NCBI GenBank assembly: GCA_015065225.1
Contig: SVQR01000007.1
Location: forward strand, 1-42,878
DNA: 42,878 nt
Direction of reading: 5' to 3'
From: Oscillospiraceae bacterium
GTDB lineage: Bacteria; Bacillota; Clostridia; Oscillospirales; CAG-382
Below, one piece after another: positions 33,139 to 42,490 of the stretch (position 1 is the stretch's first letter; each line of letters begins with the position of its first letter). The notes beneath the pieces were generated by a model. The model saw only the letters and a list, made by a program, of their open reading frames with translations, searched no databases and was not told where the DNA came from. Both the position numbers and the translations under genes were made by a program.

Positions 33139-36100
33139 ATGAAGAGAATTCTTTCTTCAGTTCTTTGCTTTGCAATGATAGCGACTATGTTCGTATTCAC
33201 GGCAAACGCACAGAGCTATCAGCCCGAAGTCACGGAAAACTATATTTCCTTTGACTTCAATCAGATCACCGGCGGCATAGTTAACAATGTACCCAATGCC
33301 ACGGTCAACAAGAACGTAACGATAGATGGTGTAAATGCTGTTGAATTTGTTCCTACTCCCAACGCAGAAGGTGCAAAAGGTACCTTTACACTTGACTGCT
33401 ACAAACTTGCCGGCTATACCGCAAAGGTAACAGTACCGGACTACAAGTATGTTGGTGTTACATACTACTACAAGACAGAAAATCCTTGCTATGAAGGACA
33501 GCTCTACTTCAATATCCTTCCCAACTCCAACAAGGCGTTCAGCGGAAGTGCACTCAGTGAGGCGGATATCGTTGCAAACAAATGGACAGAGGCTATCTTC
33601 GACTTCTCCGAAACAATGAAGCTCAGCTCCAATGTTGCAAAGGACGATAACGGCAACCCCAAGAACTGGCTGCAGCAGGCTCACTTCAGGCCTTTTAACA
33701 ATACATCCGCAACGGACGTTCCCGAATCCGACAGATTCTATGTTGCAAAGTATACCTTCTACAAGAAGAACCCCGATCCCAATGCAACAAACAAGATAAG
33801 ATTCGATAAGGGCAACCCCGAAGCAACAGGCGAAATTGCTGCTATCGAAGTAAAGGACGGCGACAAGTACACACTTCCCGCGGGTACCTTTACATTCCCC
33901 AACGCAGAATTCCTCGGCTGGAAAACTGCGGACAATGAAACTATAATTCCCGCAGGAACAGAGTTCACTTGCGACGGTACAAGCAAGACCTATATCGCCG
34001 CATGGAAGGTGACAAAGGTGCTTGCACCCTTCATTTCACTTGACTTTACGGAATATGAAGACGGTATCGTTAACCACACAACCGCAGGTATAGTTGAGCA
34101 TACAGAACGTGACGGCAGAAATGTTGTTGCCATTCAGCCAAATCCCGAATATCCCGCCGACAAGGGTAAGAACCTCACCGTTGACGGTTACACCTACAAG
34201 GGCGCAGGTATCGACCTCGACTACTATAAGTACTGCGCGGTAGAATACTACTACGACTCCAGAACCCCCATACAGAATACAAAGATGTACGCCGCTATCA
34301 TGAAGAACGGCAACGTACTCAAGAACGCCGTTTCCGCAGAATCCGACAATGAGATAGTTGCGGGCAACTGGGTTATCGCTCTCTTTGATTTCTCCGAAGG
34401 CATTGAAAAGCAGTATAATGCAGAGACAGAAGATCACATAATGCGTCAGATGCATCTTCGTCCTCTCGGCTCAAACAATCTCCAGTCTCTCAGCGTTGAC
34501 GACAGAGTATATGTCAGCCGTATCATGTTCTTTCAGGAAAAGCCGGATTTCCAGACTCATGAAGCTTACATGAACGGTTATACAGACGGCACATTCCTTC
34601 CCAACGGCACTATGACAAGAGCAGAGGCTTGTACGGTAGTTGCAAGACTTCTCGAAAAAGAAGAAGCTATTGCAGGTACACCCAACTTTACGGATGTCCC
34701 CGCAGATCAGTGGTTTGCAAAGTACATCGGTTACTGTCAGGCTAAGGGACTCCTTAATTCTTACAGCGGTGCATTTCTTCCCAATCAGCCCATAACAAGA
34801 GCTGAATTCTCCGAGCTTGTATATCTCACAGGACTTGCAAAGGCTACCGACAAGGCTGTTACATTTACAGATGTGGCACAGGATCATGCAAAGTATACCT
34901 CTATTATGGCAGCAGCTTCAGCAGGTCTTATAAACGGCTATGACAACGGCAACGGCACATTCAGCTTCAAACCGGATGCGACAATCACAAGAGCAGAGGT
35001 CGTAACCATCGTAAACAGAGCAAGAGGTCGTGATATGAAGACAGAGAACCTCACAAACGACATTCTTCTTGTTGCTCTCGATGTTGACATTACACACTGG
35101 GCATTCGCAAACATTGCGGAAGCAACTGTCCCCCACGTTGAATGGGACGGCAAGTGGCTTTATGCAAAGAAGGATCCCATCGTGACTCTCGGCGAAAAGC
35201 TTGATCTTGCAACTCTTTACAAGACAGACGAAGGCAATGCAAAGGTCGCAGAGCTTGACATTCTCGAACAGAAGAGAATCGAAGAGATCAGAAATACTCC
35301 CAATATGGATCTTACACCCTTCGGAGAAAATGTAGTATACGTTTCAAACTCCACAGGTGATGACAAGAACGACGGTAAGACACCCGCAACAGCCGTAAAG
35401 ACCTTCTCAAAGGCTAACTCCCTTGCCAAGAAGGGCGGTGCAGTTCTTCTCAAACGCGGTGATATGTGGCGTGACAGTCTCACAGCAAAGTCGGGCACAA
35501 CATATTCCGCTTACGGTGAAGGTGCAAAGCCTATAATCAGCGGATCTCCCGAAAATGCGGCAGACCCCGCACTCTGGGCACTTGTTCACAAGGACGATGC
35601 AACAGGCGCACTTATCTGGCAGTATAAGAATACGGAAAATCTTAACGATGTCGGTGTTATCGTACTCAACGACGAAGGCTACACAATGAAGGAAGTTCCC
35701 TCATATGTCGGAGGCAAGTTCGTTGTAAGAGGCAACACCGGTAAGGCATACGACTGGAAGGTTGAGCTTGATAAGAATTTCGAATTCGTACATCTTGCAA
35801 ACAGCAAGATAACAAGCAATCTCCCGGATCTTAACGGTGCAAGAGGTCCTCTCTACTTCAGATGCGACAACGGTAACCCCGGTAAGGTATTTGATTCCAT
35901 AGAAATGAACGAAAGAGGTCACGGTATCTCCATCGGAGGCACAGACGTTCATATCGATAATATCTGCATAAAGAACGTAGGCTCACACGGTATCAGTTCC
36001 GGTACGACAAAGAATCTTACGGTTACAAACTGTGAGCTTGGCTGGATCGGTGGTACTATCCAGACATACAGCCTCTACGGCAGCACAGACGGCAGAGCTA

Positions 36101-37419
36101 CAAGATTCGGTAACGGCGTTGAGATCTACGGTGGCTGTGACGGCTACAAGGTAGACAACTGCTACATCTGGCAGAACTACGATGCAGGTGTTACACATCA
36201 GTTATCCGGAAGCTCCTCCGGCGATTGCGCGATGGATAACATCACATACTCCAACAACGTAATTACAGATACCGTTTACTCCGTTGAATACTTCCTCGGA
36301 AACACAAATGATGGCGGTACATATTCAAGAAAAGGAAAGAATCACCTCTTTGAAGGCAACCTTATGCGTCGTGCAGGCTACGGCTTTGGTTCAACAAGAC
36401 CCGACGGTAACGGTCAGACACACATCAAGGGCTGGACAAGCAGAAACGAGTTCTCGAATTACGTGATAAGAAACAATGTATTTGACAGATGCGTTGAATA
36501 CCTTATCAATCCTTATTCCGACTTTGATGTAACGGCACCCAAGATGGAAGGCAACATCTACATTCAGGGTATTGACAACAAGTTCTTCCACTACGGCAAG
36601 GGACACACCGCGAACGCAAACATTGCCGCAAAGAACTCCATGCTCACCGTACTCGGTGATACAACAGGTCAGTTCTACTATGTGGATACCATTCCTTATT
36701 GGCAGTTTGACTACACCATCGACAAGAAGGTGGCTGTAGAAGCCGATGACACAAAGGACTGGGGCGGCAAGAGCGGAGTGAGTGCAGGCGGCACATCGAC
36801 ACCCGCAACACCCGCAGAGCCCGGTAAGGTAGTCGCAAATGCAGGTGAGAGCAAGGAAGTTGTAGCTCCTCTCCTGTTAAGACTTGCACATGACGACAAG
36901 AACAAGCTCTACGCAGATATGCGTGCATCCATGAACTCCGAGAAAAAGACCGATTCCGACGGTACTGTCTACGAGCACATTACCTTCAACAACACCACAA
37001 ACACAGTACTCTTTGACTGCCACGGACTTCCCAAGTATTCACTTGAATCCGGTGTCGTATACTTCAAGGCTCTTATCAGAACAAACGTAACCGGCAAGAA
37101 GCCTCACATCACCGTATACAACATGGCTGACAAGGGCGGCACAAAGGTCGGCAACGGCGTTTCCGGATCTGCTCCCAATAACCTCGCAGGTAACGGACAG
37201 TGGGAAGAGATCATCATCAAGGTAACAGACTTCCCGGACGGAGCTGTAACTTCCACACAGATCCACTTCTTCCTCTTCGGAAACACAAAGGGCGAAAACC
37301 TCTTCAAGGACGGCAAGCTCATAGTTGACAACGCATATATTGACGTTGCGGCATGGGCAGCGTTCCCGAACCTTGCTTCCGCTGAAGCTTTTGATATCAA
37401 GGCGGTGGCTAAGAAGTAA
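33139..37419 (+). CDS. Large secreted SLH-domain beta-helix surface protein
   Basis: A 1426-residue exported protein; ATG at 33139 (MKRILSSVLCFAMIATMFVF) begins a signal peptide ending near ANAQS, with AAAGGAC upstream. In order: a first beta-sandwich-like module (about 33-214), a short beta-repeat resembling the Listeria-Bacteroides type (EFLGWKTADN, TYIAAWKV; 217-292), a second copy of the first module (296-469), three SLH motifs (473-632: GYTDGTFLPNGTMTRAEA, LPNQPITRAEF, FKPDATITRAEV), a beta-helix (about 731-1187, opening VVYVSNSTGDDKNDGKTPAT), a Thr/Pro linker, and a C-terminal jelly-roll-like domain (about 1240-1420). The helix shares TYSAYGEGAKP and the NGVEIYGG/NAVETYGQ region with the protein at 18347. 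Likely a cell-wall-anchored polysaccharide-acting or -binding protein; no enzyme family is assigned. Confidence 0.85.
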   Translation: MKRILSSVLCFAMIATMFVFTANAQSYQPEVTENYISFDFNQITGGIVNNVPNATVNKNVTIDGVNAVEFVPTPNAEGAKGTFTLDCYKLAGYTAKVTVPDYKYVGVTYYYKTENPCYEGQLYFNILPNSNKAFSGSALSEADIVANKWTEAIFDFSETMKLSSNVAKDDNGNPKNWLQQAHFRPFNNTSATDVPESDRFYVAKYTFYKKNPDPNATNKIRFDKGNPEATGEIAAIEVKDGDKYTLPAGTFTFPNAEFLGWKTADNETIIPAGTEFTCDGTSKTYIAAWKVTKVLAPFISLDFTEYEDGIVNHTTAGIVEHTERDGRNVVAIQPNPEYPADKGKNLTVDGYTYKGAGIDLDYYKYCAVEYYYDSRTPIQNTKMYAAIMKNGNVLKNAVSAESDNEIVAGNWVIALFDFSEGIEKQYNAETEDHIMRQMHLRPLGSNNLQSLSVDDRVYVSRIMFFQEKPDFQTHEAYMNGYTDGTFLPNGTMTRAEACTVVARLLEKEEAIAGTPNFTDVPADQWFAKYIGYCQAKGLLNSYSGAFLPNQPITRAEFSELVYLTGLAKATDKAVTFTDVAQDHAKYTSIMAAASAGLINGYDNGNGTFSFKPDATITRAEVVTIVNRARGRDMKTENLTNDILLVALDVDITHWAFANIAEATVPHVEWDGKWLYAKKDPIVTLGEKLDLATLYKTDEGNAKVAELDILEQKRIEEIRNTPNMDLTPFGENVVYVSNSTGDDKNDGKTPATAVKTFSKANSLAKKGGAVLLKRGDMWRDSLTAKSGTTYSAYGEGAKPIISGSPENAADPALWALVHKDDATGALIWQYKNTENLNDVGVIVLNDEGYTMKEVPSYVGGKFVVRGNTGKAYDWKVELDKNFEFVHLANSKITSNLPDLNGARGPLYFRCDNGNPGKVFDSIEMNERGHGISIGGTDVHIDNICIKNVGSHGISSGTTKNLTVTNCELGWIGGTIQTYSLYGSTDGRATRFGNGVEIYGGCDGYKVDNCYIWQNYDAGVTHQLSGSSSGDCAMDNITYSNNVITDTVYSVEYFLGNTNDGGTYSRKGKNHLFEGNLMRRAGYGFGSTRPDGNGQTHIKGWTSRNEFSNYVIRNNVFDRCVEYLINPYSDFDVTAPKMEGNIYIQGIDNKFFHYGKGHTANANIAAKNSMLTVLGDTTGQFYYVDTIPYWQFDYTIDKKVAVEADDTKDWGGKSGVSAGGTSTPATPAEPGKVVANAGESKEVVAPLLLRLAHDDKNKLYADMRASMNSEKKTDSDGTVYEHITFNNTTNTVLFDCHGLPKYSLESGVVYFKALIRTNVTGKKPHITVYNMADKGGTKVGNGVSGSAPNNLAGNGQWEEIIIKVTDFPDGAVTSTQIHFFLFGNTKGENLFKDGKLIVDNAYIDVAAWAAFPNLASAEAFDIKAVAKK

Positions 37420-37451
37420 TTAAGGATTCATAATTTAATATTGTGTTCTTT

Positions 37452-37490
37452 CCCGACGGAATAGGGTTTCCTGTTTCGTCGGGGTTTCTT
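37452..37490 (+). terminator. Terminator after the second SLH gene
   Basis: CCCGACG pairs with CGTCGGG (extending through AA/TT with a bulged G), followed by GTTTCTTT. Confidence 0.8.
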
Positions 37491-37519
37491 TGTCTTATTC
37501 GTCAAATGTTGAAAATGTG

Positions 37520-37548
37520 TTGACAAACGGTTGAGGGTGTGTTATTAT
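37520..37548 (+). promoter_or_regulatory. Sigma-A promoter of the 1195-aa secreted protein
   Basis: TTGACA (37520-37525) and TATTAT (37543-37548) with a 17-bp spacer. A leader hairpin follows: TTCACC (37565-37570) with GGTGAA (37606-37611), and GGTAAG with CTTATC inside. Confidence 0.8.
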
Positions 37549-37640
37549 GGTTATAGCAAGAATTTTCACCTTTTGGTAAGAAAAAATTATTATACTTATC
37601 TTTGGGGTGAAGTTGCTATTTTATTTTTGGAGGTATTGGG

Positions 37641-40600
37641 ATGAAAAGGTTTGTTTCTTTGGTAATGGCGTTGATTATGGTGTTTGGGCTTTTGTGCGGA
37701 GTATTGCCGTCAATCGTTTTTGCTAATAAAAATGATAGCGCATCCGGAAATTGGCATGGCATAATATGGTCGTTGAACGATGAAGGAACTTTGTTTTTGT
37801 CCGGTACATGGCCGAAGGACGTTTCAAATCAAAGATATTCCGATGAACTAGGTGAAAGTGGTTGGCTGGATAATCCATATCGTTTGCAGATAAAAAGGAT
37901 AGTAATAAATCATGGAATGGATAAAATCGGAATATTGATGTTTTGGGGTTGTGAAAATTTAGAAATCATTTCTATTCCTAGTAGTGTCACATCAATAGAA
38001 GACGAGGCATTTAGAGATTGTGACAGCTTAAATGATATTTATTACACCGGTAGCGAGTCACAGTGGAAGAAAATCACAATAGAAGATGGAAATGATTGCT
38101 TGGATAAAGCAGAAGTACATTATAATTCTGTTCAGGAAGATATTCCAAAAGAATTGGTGATTCGAGGAAAAAACAAAGTAACAGTTGGTGAAACGGCATT
38201 TTATTCTGTTGAATATAAAGACGAAAGTAAAATTGAGAATACTGAAAAAATAATATTTTCATATCCCTATACAGAAGCGGTTACTTTTAGATCACACAGT
38301 AACAGCACTATTGAAATAGTGGCAAAAAAGCCAGGAAAGTTTACGCTTTCGGCAAAGTATATGGATCAATCTGCTAAAATTGAAATAGAGGTTGTGGAGT
38401 ACAAAAAGACTTTTGAAGAATATTTTGCTGAAAATATAGGCTCGTATGTGAATCAGATTACAAACATAAAACTTCCGTATTCATATATCGTTGACGAGGC
38501 AAATAACAAGGGGGCGATTGTGTGGTCTACTATTGTTAATAACCTTTATGGTGATAAAGCCTCCCCAATTAAAGGCGGTAGTAGAAGTTATTATTATGAG
38601 GCAGTTTTACTTGCCCTTTTGAATAATCAGTTTGCAAGTAATGAATATCAGGAATCTCTTTTGGCTGAGGTGAAAGATGTTACAACAAGTACTGCATCAT
38701 TGCTTTTGTCAAGGCTGTCCGCTGTTAACACAAATGACAGTCCGGTTAATTCAAGTGATAGTGTTCTTGATGTAATAACGGATGAGAAAAAGAAAAAAAT
38801 TTCAGAGTTCTTTTACGAAATGTATCATCTTGACCTCGGAACTGAGATTGTAAATGGTTTGAAGACAGCTGAAGATGTTGCGGAGCTTATCCAGTTAGGT
38901 GCTGAATATGGTGTAGCATCCGGAAATTCTATCGAGATACAAAAAGCACTGTATGCAATGAATGCCGTTGATACAAATTCAGAATATCTGGATGCTGCTT
39001 TGTATGATATTTGTCTGATATATGACGGTGCATTTGCAAGTACCTTTAGCAGCGGGATGTCAAGAACTATTTCAGAAGCCTTTATTCCAAAACTATGGGA
39101 TTTTGCCGGTAACGTTCCATATCTCGGCGATTTTCTTGACTATGCCGGTTTTGTTGCGGATACCGCAAAGTTGGGTTCGGATTTGATATTCCCTGTTACT
39201 TGCAGCTCGGACAGCCTTTGTATGATGGACGCAACCTGTGATATTGAACAGTCGTGCAAAATTGCATTTAAGAAAGCCCACGAAGAATACAAAAAGAATC
39301 CTACAAAAGAAAATGCACAAGCAGTAGTCGGACTTTACGATTTGCTTATGAAGATATATAAATACGGTATGAGTGAAGCAAGAGTCTATGCGGAATACTA
39401 TTACAATTCTGGTATTCTAAACCCGATAATGAATATTTTCAGAGAGCTGAACGGCGAAACCTATGAGGGAACAATAGAATGGATTGATTCATACTACGGA
39501 ACAATTAACGAAGCGAAGTACATAAGAACAAAAATTGAAAGAAACTACGGTTTTGCCACCGGCAAGAAAGTTCCCATAGTTATAAACACATATTATAACG
39601 GAAAAGTCGCCGCAAGTGAAGAGGTAATTGTTGACAATGGTAAATTCTTTGCTGCACCGTCTTATGGTACTACCACAGATTTTGATTTACCATTGAATAT
39701 AAATAAAGAAATAACTGTCAAGGTAGGACAATGTTATACCGATAAGAATTTCACAAAACCCTATAACGGTTCAAATGTAACTGCTCCTTTGACGCTTTAC
39801 AGGAAAGTCGATTACGAAATAACTGATAAAAACCAAGAAGACGTAATAGATGTACCCCTGAATTATAAAAACGAAACCTCCAAAAGCGTAGGTGCTTCCA
39901 TCCCCACCTTCCCCGTAACAATAAACGGTCAGAAAGTAGACAACACCTACGCAGAATACCCCTACATCGTACACAACGATATAACCTACTTCCCGATGAC
40001 CTACAACGGTGCAAGATTCCTCGGACTTGAAACAGAATGGAGCCGTGAAGGCGGTCTGAAGGTCTCAAAGCTTGTGGGCGGAAGCGTCGGCAATAACGAG
40101 AATTCGAGAAAAAGCTCAAAGAATAACAGCAGCTACACAGCAAAAACGACTACCGGTTATATCAATGTGAACGGTAAGTACATAAACAATACTACCGAAA
40201 AATATCCGCTTATCAACTTTAACAATGTCACCTACTTCCCCCTCACATGGCGCTTCGCAGTGGAAGAGTTCGGCTGGGAGTACAGCTTTGATAAGAATAA
40301 GGGGCTTGTAATAAACAGCAAGGAAGATGTAACGCTGTCAAGTATTTCGGTAAAGAGTAAACCCAATAAAACGTCGTATTTTGTCGGAGATAAGCTAAGT
40401 ACAAGCGGTCTTACCTTAACGGCGAAGTATTCCGACGGCACTACTAAAACGATTTCTTCCGGGTTCACTTGTTCTCCTACGACACTTTCTTCTTCCGGAA
40501 CAAAGTCCGTTACAGTTACCTACGAAGGCAAGACGACATCCTTTAATGTGTCCGTTCAGACTGTAACTTTGACAAGCCTTTCCGTCAGAACAAATCCTAA

Positions 40601-41228
40601 GAAAACTACGTATAACATAGGTGATACAGTGGATTTTAGCGGATTTACATTGACAGCGAAGTATTCTGACGGTTCTTCTAAGACTATTACGTCAGGCTTC
40701 AATGTTCTGCCATATGCATTGGATTCACCGGGAACAAAAAAAATTGCTGTTGTTTATGGCGGAAAGACGGCATCCGTTAATATTTATGTTCAGGATAATA
40801 AACAACCAATCGATATTCTTGGTGTATATATTAATGGGGGATGGAACGTCGAGAATGACGAGAATAAATTTGGTAAAAATAAATATGGTGATCCTGTAGA
40901 CTATCAAATAGAAATAATGTTAAAAAATCAAGTTGAAGATATTTATACAATTTCTTCATCTTGGGACAATGGTATGAAACAATTAAATTTAAAACATAGT
41001 TCTATGTGGAAATCATTAATTAAAGGAAACACATATTGGGAGATCGGTCAAATTGTAAACAATGGCAAACTGTTAATATCAATATATTTGCCAGATAATC
41101 CAGTTATTGCAGGTAAACAGTATATACTTGTAAATGATACTAAAATTGAATTTGAATTAGAATATTTAGGTGATTATGTATCTGGAAAAGGATGGGGAAT
41201 ATCTAATATTGAAATCTCATCCAAATGA
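37641..41228 (+). CDS. Secreted multidomain protein with LRR-like, copper-amine-oxidase-N-like and Ig-like domains
   Basis: A 1195-residue exported protein (MKRFVSLVMALIMVFGLLCG, signal peptide to about residue 29; TGGAGG site). In order: a BspA-like leucine-rich repeat stretch (about 75-160: LEIISIPSSVTSIEDEAFRD, then SLNDIYYTG); a mostly helical region of about 500 residues I do not recognise; two copper amine oxidase N-like modules (about 752-900: VTINGQKVDNTYAEYPYIV and INVNGKYINNTTEKYPLINF, each with YFP); two bacterial Ig-like repeats (about 900-1050: GLTLTAKYSDGTTKTISSGF and the matching FTLTAKYSDGSSKTITSGF); and a C-terminal domain that ends the protein. There are no SLH motifs. Codons are A/T-rich (TTG, TTT, ATA) at both ends but host-like around 39880-40330, which suggests a mosaic origin. 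Confidence 0.8.
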   Translation: MKRFVSLVMALIMVFGLLCGVLPSIVFANKNDSASGNWHGIIWSLNDEGTLFLSGTWPKDVSNQRYSDELGESGWLDNPYRLQIKRIVINHGMDKIGILMFWGCENLEIISIPSSVTSIEDEAFRDCDSLNDIYYTGSESQWKKITIEDGNDCLDKAEVHYNSVQEDIPKELVIRGKNKVTVGETAFYSVEYKDESKIENTEKIIFSYPYTEAVTFRSHSNSTIEIVAKKPGKFTLSAKYMDQSAKIEIEVVEYKKTFEEYFAENIGSYVNQITNIKLPYSYIVDEANNKGAIVWSTIVNNLYGDKASPIKGGSRSYYYEAVLLALLNNQFASNEYQESLLAEVKDVTTSTASLLLSRLSAVNTNDSPVNSSDSVLDVITDEKKKKISEFFYEMYHLDLGTEIVNGLKTAEDVAELIQLGAEYGVASGNSIEIQKALYAMNAVDTNSEYLDAALYDICLIYDGAFASTFSSGMSRTISEAFIPKLWDFAGNVPYLGDFLDYAGFVADTAKLGSDLIFPVTCSSDSLCMMDATCDIEQSCKIAFKKAHEEYKKNPTKENAQAVVGLYDLLMKIYKYGMSEARVYAEYYYNSGILNPIMNIFRELNGETYEGTIEWIDSYYGTINEAKYIRTKIERNYGFATGKKVPIVINTYYNGKVAASEEVIVDNGKFFAAPSYGTTTDFDLPLNINKEITVKVGQCYTDKNFTKPYNGSNVTAPLTLYRKVDYEITDKNQEDVIDVPLNYKNETSKSVGASIPTFPVTINGQKVDNTYAEYPYIVHNDITYFPMTYNGARFLGLETEWSREGGLKVSKLVGGSVGNNENSRKSSKNNSSYTAKTTTGYINVNGKYINNTTEKYPLINFNNVTYFPLTWRFAVEEFGWEYSFDKNKGLVINSKEDVTLSSISVKSKPNKTSYFVGDKLSTSGLTLTAKYSDGTTKTISSGFTCSPTTLSSSGTKSVTVTYEGKTTSFNVSVQTVTLTSLSVRTNPKKTTYNIGDTVDFSGFTLTAKYSDGSSKTITSGFNVLPYALDSPGTKKIAVVYGGKTASVNIYVQDNKQPIDILGVYINGGWNVENDENKFGKNKYGDPVDYQIEIMLKNQVEDIYTISSSWDNGMKQLNLKHSSMWKSLIKGNTYWEIGQIVNNGKLLISIYLPDNPVIAGKQYILVNDTKIEFELEYLGDYVSGKGWGISNIEISSK

Positions 41229-41358
41229 TTGGTTATATTTTTAGATTTTATGGAATTACATTAGTGTAACAGTATTTCAAAAGTAATATCATTAACAATA
41301 ACACCATATATAACGTCCTGTGTTTTACAATCAAAAGAATCACCCCATAAAAAAGAAG

Positions 41359-41386
41359 AAGCCCTGACCAAAAGTCAAGGCTTTTT
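41359..41386 (+). terminator. Terminator after the 1195-aa protein gene
   Basis: AAGCCCTGAC pairs with GTCAAGGCTT (one mismatch) around CAAAA, followed by TTTT. It lies about 130 nt after the stop. Confidence 0.75.
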
Positions 41387-41407
41387 CCCTATATACATTA
41401 AAAAACC

Positions 41408-41575
41408 TCAATCCTTCCAGAACGTCGACACCTCAAGCGGTACCCCGTCCTGCTTCGCGGACTCTATCGTCACAAGTCCCGGTATGTTTATTCTCGCCGC
41501 AAACTTCTCATTCAATAGTTGCGAAGCTCCTCTGTATACTATATGGCATAAATTACTCATCTGAAGTTCATTCAT
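41408..41575 (-). pseudogene. Possible gene remnant (55-codon ORF)
   Basis: On the minus strand an ATG at 41575 opens 55 codons (MNELQMSNLCHIVYRGASQL...STFWKD). It has no ribosome site. The frame stays open for roughly 20 codons upstream of the ATG before a stop. The composition looks protein-like, but I recognise no family. Being short and unsupported by a promoter or ribosome site, it may be the tail of a decayed gene, or chance. Confidence 0.25.
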
Positions 41576-41738
41576 TTCCCAGCGGAATAGTTTTTTATGT
41601 CCCGTCGAGGACTTTTTATAAACCCCTTTTTAAAAGGAAAAGACAAGTATTTCCAAAAGTATCCATTCTTTCCAACAACAGGCGGCAAAGGTGGGCAAAA
41701 TTCTACATTTTCACATCCCCCTAATTCCCAAAATCTAC

Positions 41739-41767
41739 TTGACATAAATTACATCATATGTTATAAT
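41739..41767 (+). promoter_or_regulatory. Sigma-A promoter of the purE transcript
   Basis: TTGACA (41739-41744) and TATAAT (41762-41767), both perfect, with a 17-bp spacer. Transcription would begin about 20 nt before the ZTP aptamer. Confidence 0.9.
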
Positions 41768-41793
41768 ATTATCTGTAATAATATTGAAAATCG

Positions 41794-41902
41794 CACCCGC
41801 AACTGACGGAAAAGCGGAGTACCGCATGGGAACGGGTGTTGTATATGACCGCACTGCCTGACGGATATTCCCCAAGCAATCGGTTGCCGACCGTCTGGGC
41901 AG
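41794..41902 (+). ncRNA. ZTP riboswitch (pfl motif)
   Basis: The pfl signature is readable: CAACTGACGGAA near the 5' end and GCCGACCGTCTGGGCA at the 3' end. P1 is CACCCG (41794-41799) with CGGGTG (41833-41838); a second stem is GCGG-AGTA-CCGC; the 3' domain pairs GACGG with CCGTC. The 3' GGGCA overlaps the left arm of the following terminator, so binding of ZTP/ZMP should prevent termination and turn purE on when 10-formyl-tetrahydrofolate is short. Confidence 0.92.
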
Positions 41903-41935
41903 TTCTGTTTTTTCAAGGGACAGGACTGCCTTTTT
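41898..41935 (+). terminator. ZTP-riboswitch terminator
   Basis: GGCAGT-TCTGT pairs with ACAGG-ACTGCC (near-perfect), followed by five T. The left arm shares GGCA with the aptamer. Confidence 0.88.
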
Positions 41936-41969
41936 GAATTGATAATTAAATTTTGAAAGGACATTTACT

Positions 41970-42464
41970 ATGCTTAAAGTCGGAATCATCATGGGAAGTG
42001 ACAGCGATCTTCCCGTAGTGGAAAAAGGTATCAAGGTACTTGAGGATTACGGTATCCCTTATGAGGTGCACGTATATTCCGCACACAGAACTCCCGTTGA
42101 GGCGAGAGATTTCTCTGTGAACGCAAGAGCGAACGGTTTCGGTGCTATCATTGCGGCGGCAGGTATGGCGGCACATCTTGCAGGTGCTATCGCAGCAAAT
42201 ACCACACTTCCCGTTATCGGCATCCCGGTAAAGAGTGCGGCATTCGGCGGACTCGATGCTCTTCTTTCAACAGTTCAGATGCCCTCCGGTATCCCCGTTG
42301 CAACTGTTGCTGTTGACGGTGCGGCAAATGCGGCTCATCTTGCGGCTCAGATCATCGCAACAAGTGATGCGGAGCTTGCAAAGAAGCTTGATGACCTCAG
42401 AGCGAAGAACTCGGAAGGTGTTCTGGCGAAGAATGCGGCAGTTGAGGAAAAGTACAACAAATAA
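41970..42464 (+). CDS. purE: N5-carboxyaminoimidazole ribonucleotide mutase (class I PurE)
   Basis: A 164-residue PurE that converts N5-CAIR to CAIR in purine synthesis. MLKVGIIMGSDSDLPVVEKG, VYSAHRTPVEARDF (the catalytic His), AAGMAAHLAGAIAANTTLPV and GIPVKSAAFGGLDALLSTVQ are all present. GAAAGGAC lies about 8 nt upstream. It is the first gene behind the ZTP riboswitch and is followed 26 nt later by a PurF-like gene. A partner purK is not visible in the window. Confidence 0.97.
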   Translation: MLKVGIIMGSDSDLPVVEKGIKVLEDYGIPYEVHVYSAHRTPVEARDFSVNARANGFGAIIAAAGMAAHLAGAIAANTTLPVIGIPVKSAAFGGLDALLSTVQMPSGIPVATVAVDGAANAAHLAAQIIATSDAELAKKLDDLRAKNSEGVLAKNAAVEEKYNK

Positions 42465-42490
42465 TTGATAATTGCATCAAAGGGGTATTT

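Noticed and set aside
41597..41806. 69-codon plus-strand ORF before purE
   Set aside because: It overlaps the purE promoter, has no ribosome site and has low-complexity content.
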